Shown here one piece after another: positions 17,763-26,309 of a stretch of 64,000 bases of DNA. The notes beneath the pieces are model-generated. The model was given only the letters and a program-made list of their open reading frames with translations, was not told the origin of the DNA and searched no databases. Positions within the stretch are counted from its first letter, which is position 1, and each line of letters begins with the position of its first letter. The position numbers and the translations under genes were made by a program. The stretch is from Dyadobacter psychrophilus (GTDB taxonomy: Bacteria > Bacteroidota > Bacteroidia > Cytophagales > Spirosomataceae), in the NCBI RefSeq assembly GCF_900167945.1, contig NZ_FUZA01000006.1, positions 350,313-414,312 on the forward strand, given 5' to 3'.

Positions 17763-18083
17763 TTATAACCGGAAAACTTCTGGACAAGCAACGGTTTTAG
17801 GAGAATTATCGCCATTAACTTCCATTAAATCAGCCATATAGTCCCACCACTTTTTCATAATGGGTAAAGATGCCAAACTCGCTGTCTGATCATTCGTCCC
17901 TTTCTTTTGGAATGCGAAAAGCGCTAGTGTCACCTCATCCAGAAAAATATAATATTCCTTAATGCCTGCATTTTTCAGTAAATCGGCCAGCTCAGGCCAA
18001 ATCTCGTCGTGGCGTTTTTTGTATTCCGTTTCATTGCCCGGTTTCAGTTGCATCCGGAATGCTGAAATTATATCCTGCTCCAT
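17763..18083 (-). CDS. rhaM: L-rhamnose mutarotase family protein
   Basis: The protein has 106 residues from the ATG at 18083 (MEQDIISAFRMQLKPGNETEYKKRHDEIWPEL), the normal length for RhaM. The small ferredoxin-like fold keeps the catalytic-region His in KRHDEIWPEL, the IKEYYIFLDE strand and the MKKWWDYMADLME helix ending in VFRL. The enzyme interconverts alpha and beta anomers of L-rhamnose. No rhaA, rhaB or rhaD is nearby, so in this cluster it may act on another 6-deoxy or oxidised sugar. It sits between the PhyH and cytochrome genes on the same strand and is likely cotranscribed. Confidence 0.88.
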   Translation of the reverse strand: MEQDIISAFRMQLKPGNETEYKKRHDEIWPELADLLKNAGIKEYYIFLDEVTLALFAFQKKGTNDQTASLASLPIMKKWWDYMADLMEVNGDNSPKTVACPEVFRL

Positions 18084-18186
18084 AAAGTGCTTCGTTATGC
18101 TTTGTTGGTCTGAAAATGGCAACCGGCCACTCACAACGTTTAAGCATTCAAATGCCGATCCCTACCCGTTTTCAGTCGGATCTTTG

Positions 18187-19005
18187 TCAGAGGATCAATG
18201 GATTCAGTGGAGAATTTAATGGGCTGCCAGCTGGCAAGCCGCACATCCAGCGCTGCCGATCGGCTTCCTGGTGTTTGTTTTTGGGCTCAGTAACCTTTGC
18301 GCCATCGGCTATAAAAATGACCGTCATGACTTCGCGCATTGTTTCCGTGGATTTGTTTCCGGGAGCAGAATGCAAAGTCCAGCCATAATGCCAGGTCGCG
18401 TCGCCCGCCTTCATAGTTTGTGCGCGCGAAACTTTGAAACCTTTATCCTGAATGAATTTTTCGAGCATGGCTTCTGATTCATCAGAAATCGGCACATTTT
18501 CGACGAAGCCAGCTTGGTGCGACCCTGACGCAAATGTGAGCATGCCCATATCCACATCAATGTCAATTAGCGGCATCCACATGGTAATGGTGTTGCTGGT
18601 GTCAACTGGCCAGTAATATTGGTCCTGGTGCCACGGCGTAAACCCACCGCCAGGCTCCTTATACAGAGCCTGGTCGTGGTAAATTCTGACATTCTCTACT
18701 CCCAGCAAGTCAGCGGCAATTTTCCCGAAGCGTTTGGCAAGCGCATAAGCTTTCACATTGTCATCAACTTCCCACAGATTTGTAATCTGCAAAAAAGCCT
18801 TTCCATACGTGTCCCTGTCTTCCAATTTCCGCTTTTCCGTATTGAACTTTGTTGCAGCACTGTTGATAACGTCCCTATAATGAGACACTTCTGCTTCGTT
18901 CAACACACCTGGGATCAGCACATGACCATTCTCTCTAAAACTTTCGATCTGCGTTTCAGAAATCGCCTTAAAATCAGCCAGGTCGGGAGCAGTTAAGGTT
19001 GTCAT
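18187..19005 (-). CDS. Phytanoyl-CoA dioxygenase (PhyH) family protein
   Basis: This 272-residue Fe(II)/2-oxoglutarate dioxygenase-like protein has the HxD iron motif at His126-Asp128 (TPWHQDQYYW), the distal His212 (WHYGWTLHSAPGN) and Arg224 (MREVMTVIF) for 2-oxoglutarate binding, so it should be catalytically competent. It has no signal peptide and is cytoplasmic. It heads a minus-strand run (PhyH, rhaM, cytochrome, barstar-like) and is divergent from an AraC regulator 137 bp away, which suggests regulation by that protein. The substrate is unknown; bacterial members hydroxylate diverse small molecules, and the context suggests a carbohydrate-derived one. Confidence 0.87.
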   Translation of the reverse strand: MTTLTAPDLADFKAISETQIESFRENGHVLIPGVLNEAEVSHYRDVINSAATKFNTEKRKLEDRDTYGKAFLQITNLWEVDDNVKAYALAKRFGKIAADLLGVENVRIYHDQALYKEPGGGFTPWHQDQYYWPVDTSNTITMWMPLIDIDVDMGMLTFASGSHQAGFVENVPISDESEAMLEKFIQDKGFKVSRAQTMKAGDATWHYGWTLHSAPGNKSTETMREVMTVIFIADGAKVTEPKNKHQEADRQRWMCGLPAGSPLNSPLNPLIL

Positions 19006-19142
19006 AAAATTTTTAAGAGTTTAGAAATAATCAATTTCAAATTTCGGTTCTTTAGGGTTTGATGGTTAGGCTGATAATGGATATTTTGTGGTGAATATTA
19101 TCTAATTTCATTTTCTCAAAACCATTCCGAATAAAATAGTCA

Positions 19143-20012
19143 ATGATAAGAGCGTTATTTGAGACGATTAACTCAGGGTCTGACGCGTCATTTCTGGTTA
19201 ATTCATTTAATCTTGAAAAGTTTGACGTGCCGTATCATTTTCATCCCGAATTTGAGCTGACATTGATCTTAAAAGGCAAAGGAAAGCGCTACGTAGGCAA
19301 GCAAATGGCCGATTTTGATTCGGGAGATCTTGTGTTACTGGGATCCGATTTGCCGCATTCCTGGAAATCTGAAAGCATTTCAACACCTGGCTTTCATGCC
19401 AGATCCATTGTGGCGCAGTTTGACAAAAACTTTCTTGGCAACGAATTTTTCGACCGTCCGGAATTATCAGACATTCGTAACATGCTAAAAATCAGCGCGC
19501 ATGGAATTCATTATATAGGGCAAACTGCGAAAGAAATTGGCGAGAAGATGTGCGTCCTGGCACTTGAAGAAAACTCATTCCGGAAAATGTGGCTGCTGCT
19601 GGACATCCTGGAAGATCTCGCCGCGTCCAAAGAATTCGTGCTGTTGGACCAGGACGGGGTCGTCGCCACGCAAATCAACAGCAATAAAGATCGAATTAAT
19701 GCTGCGCTGGGCTACATTGTGGATAATTTCAGAAACGACATTGTCCTGAATGAAGTTGCGGCGGTTGTAAATATGTCACCTAATGCTTTTTGTAAATATT
19801 TCAAAAGGGTCACTAACAAAACTTTCCTCGACACGGTGATCGATTACCGCATTAATTTCGCCGTGCAACAACTCCTTTCCACGGACAGGCCGGTGTCAGA
19901 AATTTCCTTTGACAGCGGGTTTGGTGATGTTTCTCATTTTTATAAACTTTTCAAAAGGCGTATGAAAATGAGTCCGCTGAATTACAGAAAAAACTTTCAG
20001 AAAGGACTTTAA
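19143..20012 (+). CDS. AraC family transcriptional regulator
   Basis: The 289-residue protein has an N-terminal cupin sensor domain (VPYHFHPEFELTLILKGKGKRYVG, residues about 28-52, and DLVLLGSDLPHSW). A C-terminal double helix-turn-helix occupies about 188-286, with VAAVVNMSPNAFCKYFKRVT and the second-helix signature VSEISFDSGFGDVSHFYKLFKRR. The cupin suggests a sugar or related effector. The 137-bp region shared with the divergent PhyH gene is the likely target. The downstream gene converges with 4 bp between stops. Confidence 0.92.
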   Translation: MIRALFETINSGSDASFLVNSFNLEKFDVPYHFHPEFELTLILKGKGKRYVGKQMADFDSGDLVLLGSDLPHSWKSESISTPGFHARSIVAQFDKNFLGNEFFDRPELSDIRNMLKISAHGIHYIGQTAKEIGEKMCVLALEENSFRKMWLLLDILEDLAASKEFVLLDQDGVVATQINSNKDRINAALGYIVDNFRNDIVLNEVAAVVNMSPNAFCKYFKRVTNKTFLDTVIDYRINFAVQQLLSTDRPVSEISFDSGFGDVSHFYKLFKRRMKMSPLNYRKNFQKGL

Positions 20013-20016
20013 GGGA

Positions 20017-22926
20017 TTATTTAAACTGCATGAGATAACCCGTCAAATCGGCCAGATCCTGCTCATTTAGGCCTAATGTCGTTGGTTCTGGCATTAAAGA
20101 TGACGCCATTTTCTCCCTGCTTTTAATCTGATCTGCTTTAATGGAATGTTGCTGTCCGGCAGCATCTTTCAAAACCACGTTAGCGCCATCACTCATCAGA
20201 AAACCAAAAAACGTGTCGCCGCCCTTCGTAACTATGGTATAGCTTTCATAACCGAAAACCATACTGGCCGAAGGATTTACAATTGCATCCAAAAGTCCCG
20301 TTTTATCAAACTTCTTATGAATTAATGTTAAATCCGGCCCGATTTCCGCGCCTTTTGCACCGTGCTTGTGACAAGCTTCACAGCTGTTGGCAAACAATTT
20401 TTCGCCCTGCGAGACATTAGGGCTCATTCGGGCAATGAAATCTGTTTTCAAAACCTTCCCATTCTTAGGGAAAAACTGACTGGCAACAATCCGCACATTC
20501 TGGTCTTGATTTTTGAAAATAATGTCGCTAACCGATCTCGCAATGCTGTCAGGCAACTGTCCCTGCACACGCATATCCACGAGCATATTGCCACCATTTT
20601 CATCCGCAGCCATCTTTTTCGCAGCGTCAATTCTGGTGGGTAAAGCCTGGTTTTTATCCGAGACAATCTTTTTATTTTCCAACATTTGCTTGTACGCAGG
20701 CGTCATTTCCTGTGCAACAGCCTCTTCCCAATTGATCAGGTCGGCCCAGTCGTTGGTCTTGCGAAAACCGACCCACCACGAAGCCAGCGAAGCAACCTCA
20801 GGAAGCGGAGACTTCGATAATGTGATCATAGCTTCCACCGCCTTTTTATTTTTGATAAAACCAATCGCCGTAAGTGCTTTGCGTCGCTCAGGAGCAGGCA
20901 CTTTGGAAGATTCAGCCCGCATTTTCATTTCCTCTATAACCTCCGCAGGATGCAAACGCCAGGCCAAACTAGCACGCTGTAGCCCAAAATTCACGGGTTC
21001 GCCCGGATAGGCTTCACCAACCATTGCGTACACCTGCTGCTCCTTCCCATCTGCCGCCGTCCCGATTGCTTCCAGCATCCAGGGATCTTTGCCATCATAC
21101 ATTTTGATAAGGCTGGCAATGCTCTCCTTCGCTTCCGCAAACGGCACATCACGAAGCGCAATTCCTACTTCCCGCCGGATGGCAGGATCCTGATCCTTAG
21201 CCATTTGTGCCAAATAAGGTTTTTCTGAACCGATGGCTTTGAGTGCTCTGAAAGCCGTAAGTTTATGCGATACGTTCGTGGATTTTAAGAGATTAACCAC
21301 TTCATTTTTGCCACTATTCCCCAGTTGCGCCATCAGCCAAATTGCCCTGGCCTGATGAAAAGTGTTTTCGGCATTTAGCAACTTTTTAACATCAGGCAAT
21401 GCTGCATCGCCTTTGTTTTTCAAGCCCTCAAAACCCAATGCCCGCACATTGACTGCCGGGTTTTTCAACGCTGCTACCAAGCCATTTGTGGTCGACAAAT
21501 CCAGTTTGGGGATAGTTAAGTTCTTCCCTTTCGGTGTAATGCGGTAAATGCGGCCATAACCTTTTTTATCCTTCATGCTATGCCCTCCTACAACAGGATC
21601 AAACCAATCCGCAATGTATAAGGCGCCGTCAGGGCCAACCGCAATGTCCGACGGGCGAAACCATTTGCGGCTATCGTTATCGGTTTCATACCATTCATAT
21701 CTCTCAGAAGCTTGCGGGAATGAGCTGATCAGATCACGTCGTTTTAAGTCAAAACCTGCACCATTAACCTTTGGCTGGTAAGCAAAGATCACATTTCGGC
21801 CCGCTTCACAGCTTAGCAATGTTCCCCGGTAATTTTTGCCGAGCGCATCGCCTTCGTAATAAACAATGCCCGTCGGCGATCCCGCGCCCGAATTGTCGCC
21901 TGCAGGCATTACGCCCGGATCTTCCTGATGCCAGTGCGTTGTAAAAATATCCTGTCCCGGCCTGCGATCTGCCTGCCAGTAACGTGTGCCGTCGGCTGAG
22001 AAATAACCCGCATTACCGTTTTCCTGCAAAAACGAAACCCGGCACGTAATCACCTGATCATCATTATCGTTCTGCCACATATTGCCGTAGCTATCGAGGC
22101 AAACTTCGTAACTGTTTCTGAAATTATGTCCCATCACTTTCAATCCGGTCCCGTCCGGGTTCATACGCAATGCCAGCCCGCCTACCCAAATGCGGCCGTC
22201 GTCAGACTTTTGGTTTCCCTCGTTTGTCTTATTGTAAGGCGTTCCACCCGTATATAAGCTTCCGCTGCGAAGTGTCCAGCCGCTTTTGTCGGTTACTTTA
22301 TGCGGTCCCGCATTTCCTGTGTTGAAATAATATTTCCCGTCGGGCCCTGTAACCAATGAATGCAGCGAATGATCGTGGTCAAAACCACCAAATCCGGTCA
22401 GCAGCACTTCGCGCTTGTCCGGCTTATCATCACCATTCGAATCGGTGTATATAATGAGGTTTGGAGCGCAGGAAACGATAATTTTATTGCCAATAACCGC
22501 TATTCCTAATGGCGCTGTGAGCAATGTGTCTTCTGTGAAAACTTTGGAAGACTCGGCTTTTCCATCGCCGTTCTTGTCTTCCAGGATCATAATGCGGTCG
22601 CCTTTTTGCTTGTGACTCAGCCGTTCCGCGGGTTTTGTGTTAAAATCCCGATAATTGACTGCTTCTGTAACCCATACCCGGCCCTTTGCATCAATGTCCA
22701 TATTGGTTGGGTTATAGAGCATGGGTGCTTCTGCCCACAATGTTGCTTCGAGGTCATCAGGCACATAAAGACGGGAGGAATCGTCCTTCGACGCGATTGC
22801 TAATGTACTTTTTTGAGGCGGACGTGCGCTATTTTTACTTATGCGAATGGTCGCGAAAGTAAACATCATGCACAGACATCCTATTACTGTTAGTGCTCTT
22901 GGTAAAGTTTGGGTCAAAGCGGCCAT
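20017..22926 (-). CDS. PVC-type heme-binding sugar dehydrogenase-like protein (beta-propeller, HEAT repeats, cytochrome c)
   Basis: The ATG at 22926 lies 1 bp past the stop of the upstream TIM-barrel gene and gives 969 residues. A signal anchor (ALTVIGCLCMMFTFATI) is followed by a six-bladed propeller of the membrane-bound dehydrogenase type (about 60-470: RVWVTEAVNYRDF, DRIMILEDKNGDGKAES, DGALYIADWFDPVVGGH). A HEAT-like alpha-solenoid (about 490-800) and a C-terminal cytochrome c domain with CEACH and GPDLTLIHKKF follow. These proteins are thought to oxidise periplasmic glycosides and pass electrons to heme. Coupling to the TIM-barrel isomerase fits a 3-keto-sugar pathway, but the substrate is not known. 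Confidence 0.85.
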   Translation of the reverse strand: MAALTQTLPRALTVIGCLCMMFTFATIRISKNSARPPQKSTLAIASKDDSSRLYVPDDLEATLWAEAPMLYNPTNMDIDAKGRVWVTEAVNYRDFNTKPAERLSHKQKGDRIMILEDKNGDGKAESSKVFTEDTLLTAPLGIAVIGNKIIVSCAPNLIIYTDSNGDDKPDKREVLLTGFGGFDHDHSLHSLVTGPDGKYYFNTGNAGPHKVTDKSGWTLRSGSLYTGGTPYNKTNEGNQKSDDGRIWVGGLALRMNPDGTGLKVMGHNFRNSYEVCLDSYGNMWQNDNDDQVITCRVSFLQENGNAGYFSADGTRYWQADRRPGQDIFTTHWHQEDPGVMPAGDNSGAGSPTGIVYYEGDALGKNYRGTLLSCEAGRNVIFAYQPKVNGAGFDLKRRDLISSFPQASERYEWYETDNDSRKWFRPSDIAVGPDGALYIADWFDPVVGGHSMKDKKGYGRIYRITPKGKNLTIPKLDLSTTNGLVAALKNPAVNVRALGFEGLKNKGDAALPDVKKLLNAENTFHQARAIWLMAQLGNSGKNEVVNLLKSTNVSHKLTAFRALKAIGSEKPYLAQMAKDQDPAIRREVGIALRDVPFAEAKESIASLIKMYDGKDPWMLEAIGTAADGKEQQVYAMVGEAYPGEPVNFGLQRASLAWRLHPAEVIEEMKMRAESSKVPAPERRKALTAIGFIKNKKAVEAMITLSKSPLPEVASLASWWVGFRKTNDWADLINWEEAVAQEMTPAYKQMLENKKIVSDKNQALPTRIDAAKKMAADENGGNMLVDMRVQGQLPDSIARSVSDIIFKNQDQNVRIVASQFFPKNGKVLKTDFIARMSPNVSQGEKLFANSCEACHKHGAKGAEIGPDLTLIHKKFDKTGLLDAIVNPSASMVFGYESYTIVTKGGDTFFGFLMSDGANVVLKDAAGQQHSIKADQIKSREKMASSLMPEPTTLGLNEQDLADLTGYLMQFK

Positions 22927-22927
22927 G

Positions 22928-23800
22928 CTATTTGAATGAAAATAATCCTTCGAGATACTTCCTGTTGTCTGTATAACATTGAACAATGTCCGCTCCGGGA
23001 GGCGTCGCTCCTTCAATTTGCATCCAGCCTGCATAACCAATGTCTTTTACGGCTTTGGCGATTTTCGGCCAGTCCATCGTTCCCTGGCCGAGTTTTTGGC
23101 CATTTTCTTTCATGTGCAGCTCGCAAATCATCTCTTTACCCAGCATTGAAATTTCCTTAAAAACATCATTACCAGCATCCGCGGCATTTCGGAAATCGTA
23201 GTAGACCTTCACTGACTTGCTGCCGACTGCCTGAATAATATCCAAATGTTCCTGAGCCGTCAGATAAGATTCTATGCCTAATATGATCCCTTTTTTCTCT
23301 GCGTGGGGTGCCACTTTTCTAAGCTTTGCAATAACCGCTTTCTTGCCTTTTTCATCATTGCGAAGATCACCATCTGAGAAAAAAGCCAGCAATACAACAT
23401 GCACACCCAATCCGGCAGCGGCATCCACGCTATTCCAAACCCATTCTTCTGAAACTTCGACCGATTTGTAAGGCGCGCGGTTCAGTTCGCCAATCGCCAG
23501 GCTCGAAACTTTCACCCCCGTCCGTTCTGACGCAGCCTTGATAGATTGCAAAGTATTGTCAACCGAAAGTCCTTCCGGATTTTTTGAATTATTATAGCTA
23601 ACCTGGATTCCCTGCAAACCGATATCTTTCGCCCGGTCGAATGCTTCCGGATTAAGGCTCTTCCCCACTGACCAATCGCAAGCGCCCAACTGAAATTGCG
23701 GCACAGGCATCGACAAAATATCAGGAGAAGCCACTACCGCCATCAGCAAAGCGCTTTTCCGAATCATTTCCCTCCGATCCATTAATGCATTATGGTTCAT
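22928..23800 (-). CDS. Secreted sugar phosphate isomerase/epimerase-like TIM-barrel protein
   Basis: The protein has 290 residues and a Tat-like leader: DRREMIRKSALLMAVVASP (twin arginine at about 9-10) predicts export in the folded state. The xylose-isomerase-like TIM barrel begins at FQLGACDWSVGK and shows the metal-binding pattern GIILGIESYLT, VKVYYDFRNA, ICELHMKENGQ and WMQIEGA. Related exported barrels act on 3-keto-glycosides. It is the first gene of a tight pair with the propeller/cytochrome gene. Only repeat-rich sequence lies upstream before higBA. Confidence 0.86.
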   Translation of the reverse strand: MNHNALMDRREMIRKSALLMAVVASPDILSMPVPQFQLGACDWSVGKSLNPEAFDRAKDIGLQGIQVSYNNSKNPEGLSVDNTLQSIKAASERTGVKVSSLAIGELNRAPYKSVEVSEEWVWNSVDAAAGLGVHVVLLAFFSDGDLRNDEKGKKAVIAKLRKVAPHAEKKGIILGIESYLTAQEHLDIIQAVGSKSVKVYYDFRNAADAGNDVFKEISMLGKEMICELHMKENGQKLGQGTMDWPKIAKAVKDIGYAGWMQIEGATPPGADIVQCYTDNRKYLEGLFSFK

Positions 23801-23903
23801 TGTGTTATGATTTAGGGATTGTTAAACCATAATATTGTAAATGTTGGGTTTGGGTTTTTCTACTTAAACCGGTTATTGGATAGGTCATATATTCAATATC
23901 CCG

Positions 23904-23973
23904 TTTCATCCCTCCGGGATTTTACCCTTCGACTCCTATTTTTTTGCTACCCATATTTCATCGCTCTGCGATT
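23904..23973. repeat. Pair of 18-bp hairpin repeats with compensatory changes
   Basis: TTTCATCCCTCCGGGATT (23904-23921) and TTTCATCGCTCTGCGATT (23956-23973) lie exactly 52 bp apart. Each forms a 5-bp stem with a 3-base loop: ATCCC-tcc-GGGAT and ATCGC-tct-GCGAT. The stem differs by a swapped C-G/G-C pair, so pairing is kept while sequence changes. They occupy the 196-bp gap between higA and the TIM-barrel gene and look like a dispersed palindromic element remnant. Confidence 0.7.
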
Positions 23974-23996
23974 GGTTGCGAGGTGGTATGATTATA

Positions 23997-24329
23997 TCAA
24001 TTTTTTGCAGGGTGATATCCCGCTTCTTTGGAATTCCAAAGCGGTTTTATAACACTTGTGTCGATCTTACTTTTCGCCTTAGCAAGATCAAAATTCTGCT
24101 GGACCTTCATCCAAAATTCAGCAGTTGTGTTAGGAAATCCAGCTGCCAGACGAACGGCCATTTCGGGACTTAGATTAGATTTCCCGTTAATGATAGCGGA
24201 CAATGTCTTTCTGGTAGTTCCCAGACTCGACGCAACTTGCTCAATCGTAAATTGATATCCTTCTTCACGCAAACCATCTAATGTTTCACGAATCAACTCC
24301 CCTGGGTGCGCTGGATCAAATATTGCCAT
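23997..24329 (-). CDS. higA: HigA-family antitoxin (XRE helix-turn-helix)
   Basis: The 110-residue protein has the HigA opening PAHPGELIRETLDGL and a lambda-repressor-like helix-turn-helix (TIEQVASSLGTTRKTLSAIINGKSNLS, about 28-54). The family end EMAVRLAAGFPNTTAEFWMKVQQNFDL follows. It should bind and neutralise the toxin encoded 8 bp upstream and repress their shared promoter. The C-terminal tail after AKAKSKIDT is probably flexible. The toxin-first order is the normal higBA arrangement. A hairpin repeat pair lies just downstream. Confidence 0.92.
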   Translation of the reverse strand: MAIFDPAHPGELIRETLDGLREEGYQFTIEQVASSLGTTRKTLSAIINGKSNLSPEMAVRLAAGFPNTTAEFWMKVQQNFDLAKAKSKIDTSVIKPLWNSKEAGYHPAKN

Positions 24330-24337
24330 AGTTTCTG

Positions 24338-24616
24338 TTAGTGATAATCTATATAGTCTACGTCAACTGCATCATTCCCGTCAAAACGGAAAATGATCCG
24401 GTAGTTTCCAGACGCTTTTACCGAATAAAATCCACTTAAATTTCCTTTCAGTGCGTGAAAGGAGTAGCCAAGCTGATTCATTTGTTCTGGAAAAGTGGCT
24501 GCATCCAGACGTGTCAAAATTAACCTTATTTTAGCCACATGACCTTGGTGAAGCTTGGACCGATCTCCTTTTTTAGCATATAACTCCAAGCCCTTGTGTC
24601 TGTAACTTTTTATCAT
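24338..24616 (-). CDS. higB: HigB-type toxin (RelE/ParE superfamily ribonuclease)
   Basis: This 92-residue toxin begins MIKSYRHKGLELYAKKGDRSKL, has the family core AKIRLILTRLDAATFPEQMN and ends with NYRIIFRFDGNDAVDVDYIDYH, where Arg and the final His are the usual functional residues. HigB toxins cleave mRNA on the ribosome. It precedes higA by 8 bp and the pair forms one operon. No truncation is seen, so the module looks intact. Confidence 0.92.
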   Translation of the reverse strand: MIKSYRHKGLELYAKKGDRSKLHQGHVAKIRLILTRLDAATFPEQMNQLGYSFHALKGNLSGFYSVKASGNYRIIFRFDGNDAVDVDYIDYH

Positions 24617-24696
24617 AACATAGGTGTGTAGTGAAACGTGTCAGGTGTCATGAATTTATTTTTTACTGCTGTCTGATTACGGCCAGATCGTGCTAT

Positions 24697-25056
24697 TTAC
24701 TTACAAAAAGCATCCTCAATATGATAGATCTCCGCCTGACCAGTGGGTTGAATTAAGATCGAGACAATGTCGAACCGAATGTCGAACATCCAGTCCTTAT
24801 CAAATATGTAATGTTCTGCGGCGCGCATGATGAGCCGGGCCTTTGTGACATTTACAAATTCCTCGGGCATGCCAAAGCCAATTCCGCTCCGGGTTTTGAC
24901 TTCAACGAAAATTAACATTTTGTCTTTTTTGACGATCAGGTCAATTTCTGAATGGCTTCTTCTGTAATTTTTCTCGACTATCTCAAATCCTTTCTGCGCT
25001 AAAAATGCTGCTGCCTGGTCTTCGCCCCAGTTTCCAAGGTCGTTGTGTGCTGCCAT
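24697..25056 (-). CDS. YraN/UPF0102 family endonuclease-like protein
   Basis: The protein has 119 residues, standard for the family. It opens with DLGNWGEDQAAAFLAQKGFEIVEKNYR. The nuclease core is EIDLIVKKDKMLIFVEVKTR (Asp and Glu-x-Lys of a restriction-endonuclease-like fold), then the helix VTKARLIMRAAEHY. The family resembles Holliday junction resolvases but its cellular role is unproven. It is divergent from lipB, with 89 bp between starts. Confidence 0.9.
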   Translation of the reverse strand: MAAHNDLGNWGEDQAAAFLAQKGFEIVEKNYRRSHSEIDLIVKKDKMLIFVEVKTRSGIGFGMPEEFVNVTKARLIMRAAEHYIFDKDWMFDIRFDIVSILIQPTGQAEIYHIEDAFCK

Positions 25057-25145
25057 AAGAACAATTTGTATGTTAAAGTGTGTTAAATAATAAATGCCTC
25101 TTTTTACATTGAGACGTTGAAAAATAAATTGGTCACAAATTTTAA

Positions 25146-25859
25146 ATGAATACCCTCATCAATAAACTTGTCCACTTTCAGGATCTGGGGCTGATTGATT
25201 ATCAGGAGGCTTGGGATTATCAGGAAAAGATCTTTGCGGAAACGATTTCTGTGAAGACGGCAAACCGGAATCTCGGTACGGACGAGCAGCTTTTAACACC
25301 CAATTATTTGCTTTTTTGCCAGCATCCGCACGTTTACACGCTTGGGAAAAGTGGAAAAGCGGATCATTTGCTTCTAGGTGAGGATGATCTTGCTGCAAAA
25401 CAGGCTAAGTATTACAAAATCAATCGCGGCGGCGATATTACCTATCATGGACCCGGCCAGATTGTGGGTTACCCGATTTTCGATCTGGACAATTTTTTTA
25501 CTGATATTCACCGCTATATGAGGACTTTGGAGGAGGCGATTATCCTTACTTTGGCCGATTATGAATTACAAGCAGGTCGGATTAATGGTCTGACGGGTGT
25601 CTGGTTTGATTTTGAAGAACAAAAAAATCCCAGAAAAATCTGTGCATTAGGCGTGAAATCGAGCCGGTGGGTTACAATGCATGGATTTGCGTTGAATGTG
25701 AATACGGACCTTTCCTATTTTGGTAACATTGTGCCATGCGGCATTCAGGATAAGGCGGTGACTTCCATGGCGGCGGAACTGGGAAGGGACTTGGATATGC
25801 GGGAAGTTTCCGATAAATTAAAAAATCATTTAGCAGGGCTGTTCCAGATGGAACTGTAA
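25146..25859 (+). CDS. lipB: Octanoyltransferase LipB
   Basis: The 237-residue enzyme transfers octanoyl from acyl carrier protein to lipoyl domains. It shows RGGDITYHGPGQIVGYP (94-110), the conserved Lys171 in LGVKSSRWVTMHGFALNVN and catalytic Cys198 in IVPCGIQDK, so it should be active. It starts a compact plus-strand group: the next gene follows after 11 bp and the exonuclease gene 25 bp after that. No lipA gene is in the window. Confidence 0.95.
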   Translation: MNTLINKLVHFQDLGLIDYQEAWDYQEKIFAETISVKTANRNLGTDEQLLTPNYLLFCQHPHVYTLGKSGKADHLLLGEDDLAAKQAKYYKINRGGDITYHGPGQIVGYPIFDLDNFFTDIHRYMRTLEEAIILTLADYELQAGRINGLTGVWFDFEEQKNPRKICALGVKSSRWVTMHGFALNVNTDLSYFGNIVPCGIQDKAVTSMAAELGRDLDMREVSDKLKNHLAGLFQMEL

Positions 25860-25870
25860 GTTGAGAATTA

Positions 25871-26284
25871 ATGAAAAAAGATATCATATTTCACCCCGTT
25901 CAGGGCATACAGGTTGCAATTGTTAGGAGTATCAATGAGTCGGGTGCGGACGAATGGAACGTGATTGTGATCAATAGAAATCAGGAGCCGATTACAAATG
26001 TTTTTGTTACCTCGAAAGGCTACGGCAACAGCGAATCAGGGACTAATTCGGATCAGCGGACTTCGACATTAAGACATTTTTTTCCTGAAATAAAAGCGGG
26101 CGAACATGTGGTTGTGGAGCCGATTATGCCGGATGTTTTTCATCTGAACAATGAATTTTGGGTCAGCTATTTCATTGGAAATCAGATATACGATAAAAAG
26201 TTTATCTTCGTGCCCGACAGCATTATCGAAGATAACCTGATCCCGATCAGCCCGCTGGGTCTGGAAGGCGTATTGCACGAGTAG
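25871..26284 (+). CDS. Conserved hypothetical protein in the lipB operon
   Basis: The protein has 137 residues, no signal peptide and no membrane segment. The pattern of short strands (VQGIQVAIVRSI, EWNVIVINRNQEPITNVFVTSKGYG, EHVVVEPIMPDVFHLNNEFWVSYFIG) suggests a compact beta-sandwich. Similar Bacteroidota proteins exist as far as I recall, some labelled as a phenylalanyl-tRNA synthetase subunit. That label has no support here because no tRNA-synthetase motif is visible. Its place between lipB and a DEDDy exonuclease, with gaps of 11 and 25 bp, indicates cotranscription. Function is unknown. Confidence 0.75.
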   Translation: MKKDIIFHPVQGIQVAIVRSINESGADEWNVIVINRNQEPITNVFVTSKGYGNSESGTNSDQRTSTLRHFFPEIKAGEHVVVEPIMPDVFHLNNEFWVSYFIGNQIYDKKFIFVPDSIIEDNLIPISPLGLEGVLHE

Positions 26285-26309
26285 CCGGATTTTATACAAA
26301 ACACACATT

